Assembly (NCBI GenBank): GCA_900660155.1
Contig: CABFPE010000433.1
Span: 141,264 to 185,555 of the forward strand
Direction: 5' to 3'
Origin: Hofstenia miamia
Taxonomy: Eukaryota > Xenacoelomorpha > Acoela > Hofsteniidae
Length of the DNA: 44,292 bases
Shown: piece after piece, positions 41,895 through 44,292 of the stretch
Numbering within the stretch: the first letter of the stretch is position 1
Layout of the letters: every line of letters starts with the position of its first letter
Translations under genes and position numbers: made by a program
The notes under the pieces: model-generated
The model's database searches: none
Told to the model about the DNA's origin: nothing
Seen by the model: only the letters and a program-made list of their open reading frames with translations

Positions 41895-41912
41895 ATTAAT
41901 TATATAATCAAG

Positions 41913-44292
41913 ATTTTCTTCACAGTAAAATGAGATCTTTGTGTTAATTTTAACAATAACACAAATACAATTAAAATATCCATAAACATGCACTTAATAC
42001 CTAATAGTTTGTTTTCAGATTGAAATAATAAATGTTAATAATTTTTTAGGTAAAATACACCTTGTAAGCAAAATGTTGCTTGCACAAAATAACGAATGCC
42101 CACCGATTGTTCAGTTGCACTACTGTTACAGTAATAAAATGTAGGGCATTAACAATTTACTTTTACGTGATTATATTAATTAATTAATGAGCCAGAAAGA
42201 TTTTAATGTCACCAAAAATATTCTGGGTACGGCCTTCAAACACTTTTGGGGCTTGGATAACTGTGATTGGATATTTATTTCCATTAAACATTTAAAATTT
42301 ATAAATCTATCACCGAACTTGCGAAACGCATTCACAAATTATAAAAAAGTAACATTCTTTCAACAAAGCTGAAACGCAATTCATAGCATTTTTCTAAGTA
42401 TGAATGCAATAAAAAATAATATCAAACAAGAAACCTGCTATCTGAAGAACATTATCTCGGTGTTGAAGTTCACAAACTATTCTGTATTGAAGAATTTATG
42501 CAAAGCAAGATAAGGAAAATGACAGCGAGAATTTAATGTCGACTCAAATAAGAAATTGTACACAATGTAGACAACTTACTAATGCATTAGCTTTTGATCA
42601 ATACATGTATGCCTGCACACATTTTTGCTATACATCTTTGCTATACCGTAAATCTCACATTTCCCATGGGAAGTAGGAATTCCAATACCACGAAGTAGTT
42701 AAATTATAGAAAATTGCTGTCAAATACAACTAATGGAGTATTACTCATTTATTATTATCTTCGTAAACATTTTGACATTTAAGGCATAATATATACAATT
42801 GTTTCATTTCATTAATATATCAAATTTAAAAAAAAATGTGCTACATTGTAATAGTGCATACTTGTGTTAAATTAAAGCTGAATGAAACTTAGAGCATGTG
42901 CCGCCATTGGATTTTCAGCCGATCCGGCACATTCACCTCTAGAAGGACTATAAAAAATTTTGAAATGGTTTTTTGCCGAAATTTCGAGCATTATAAGATA
43001 AAAATAATCTAGTTTATTTTGAGCAACTTCGAATTTCGCTCTCTGTCACTCAGAATATATGCAAATTGCTAAAAGCCCAGATTTTGAAAACTTGTATTCC
43101 TAAAGAGTATTAACTTACTAGTATCAATAATCCGCAAGGTGACATTGAAAGGTTTCTTCAATTTTCCATGTCCATGAATTATTAAAGGATAATATGGATG
43201 GCGGTGGTCAAAGAAGTCCATTCTGCTACTGATATGAACAATTACTAATTGATTTTAATTAGCTACGTTTACCAGTTTGTCATAAGGTAAACCGCCGAGT
43301 ACTGGATTATGGTAAACCGACAAGTACTGGATGTTGCATGTATAAAGGCTTTGCATTATGCCTTAATATTTAAGTTTATTTACGATAATGTTGATATTAC
43401 TATCATGCTACGAATTATTCAATAAAAGCTTGATATTTGTAAGCCTTTTGTACTTCAACTACTTTATCAAATCGAATTTGTTGTAGAACTACAGCTGATT
43501 TTGAAAAAAGCGCAATACAATTTTGATCATATTTTACCATCTGCTGATCGATTGTAGCAGATTCATTTCAGTTAAGTTTATCTGAAGATGCCATCAATTC
43601 TGAGTCAAATAGCAAAAGTTCAATATACTCGGTCTGGTTAGTATCCATTTGTAGTAGTTTAATTTTGTGCAATTGACTTTCCTGATGTTAACTTGCTAAA
43701 GTTGTTGATCTACAAAATTTGAAAAACAGCGTTCATTAATTTCAACAAAGTATATAAATCGTTTGAAATTATAAGATTGTATGATTTCGCTAAGATTACT
43801 TTTTAAGTTTTTTTCCTGAGATGATTTAGATCAATTTACTTATAGTAATTTTTGAAAGAAAATTCCGATATAATTTGGCTCGCTGTTGCTTCCAAGTTTC
43901 TGCACAAATGTGGATCAATTTCAGCCAAAATATTTTCAGTTATGTGCGATATGCACTGTTCATTAAGATTTATGCTAAATACTATCCAAATATCAGTATT
44001 TCCTTGTGTAACATATTAATATTACTATTAATTCTCTATTTAGGTAGTACAACACCGCAGCCTCTGATCGCTTGCAAAGCATTCAAAATTCTTCATTGGG
44101 GACATCAACCTTCAGAGGAGATGACTTTATCTTTAACCGGTGCTTTCTTTGCATATTTTTTCTATTAACATAATTGTCAAAATATATTTCTTCATCTCAA
44201 ATGTAAATAAATAATGTAATAGGCCCTAGTAACTCTAGTACCAAGTGGCAATAAGCTTTAACTCAATGATTATTATTTTGCAAAGAATCAAT
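41913..44292. other. AT-rich right end of window
   Basis: No gene supported. The 97-codon frame at 43875-44168 has a hydrophobic run and then IACKAFKILHWGHQPSEEM; an acceptor-like TTTAG precedes the more protein-like part near 44043, but no partner exon was found. Confidence 0.35.
43283..43332. repeat. 25-bp tandem duplication
   Basis: Two adjacent copies of a 25-bp unit (GGTAAACCG...AGTACTGGAT core) differing at three positions. Short local duplication with no evident function. Confidence 0.8.

Noticed and set aside
1..44292. CRISPR arrays, operons, ribosome binding sites or phage genes
   Set aside because: No spaced direct repeats and no dense gene organisation; all recognisable genes are animal or eukaryotic transposon types.

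Overview
This window looks like animal nuclear DNA from a repeat-rich, AT-rich invertebrate genome. The one large intact gene encodes a DEG/ENaC (amiloride-sensitive sodium channel family) subunit, a family known only from metazoans. Around it are long AT-rich stretches, (TA)n microsatellites, and decayed pieces of hAT, Tc1/mariner, piggyBac-like, Penelope-like, LINE-like and Ty3/Gypsy elements. An arthropod or other small protostome is plausible, but nothing seen here fixes the phylum.

Layout. 1-418: LINE reverse-transcriptase fossil (- strand). 726-891: possible coding exon. 1118-1279: a 53-residue secreted cystine-knot peptide gene with a compact promoter and poly(A) signal. 1571-1880: a terminal-inverted-repeat element full of degenerate AAACGTCTTCT repeats. 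2316-2630: an intronless 104-residue protein gene (- strand) with a well-spaced TATA/initiator pair. 3185-3475: Tc1 fossil. 4862-5059: a MITE with perfect 8-bp target duplications, with a second truncated copy at 12900-13060. 7253-8083: a TTAA-flanked piggyBac-type non-autonomous element. 9974-10345: retroelement C-terminal fossil. 11690-12330: Penelope-like element with GIY-YIG remnant. 13396-13888: short hAT deletion derivative. 16490-18110: possible SWIM fossil, Tc1 fossil and mariner fossil. 20089-20297 and 32050-32630: assembly gaps, each flanked by an exact duplicate. 22429-24903: the DEG/ENaC gene. 27590-28170: piggyBac-like transposase remnant. 28557-29056: hAT C-terminus and terminus. 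36253-36650: DD34E transposase fossil. 37951-38240: LINE C-terminus. 38344-40140: Ty3/Gypsy gag-protease-RT fossil. 40247-41769: hAT-type element with 8-bp target duplications. The intervals in between hold no gene I can support.

How it fits together. The three apparently functional loci (cystine-knot peptide, 104-residue protein, channel) are not an operon or pathway; each stands alone and is intronless within its reading frame. The peptide and the 104-residue gene share a TATA box 27-31 nt before an initiator-like TCA, followed by a very short 5' leader. The channel has a weaker version of the same arrangement. The channel is the most remarkable object: two LDL-receptor class A modules, a CUB-like module and a furin-type RKKR site are inserted into the extracellular finger region of a DEG/ENaC subunit. 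The typical N-terminal His-Gly gating motif is not visible, and the usual M2 glutamate is a histidine.
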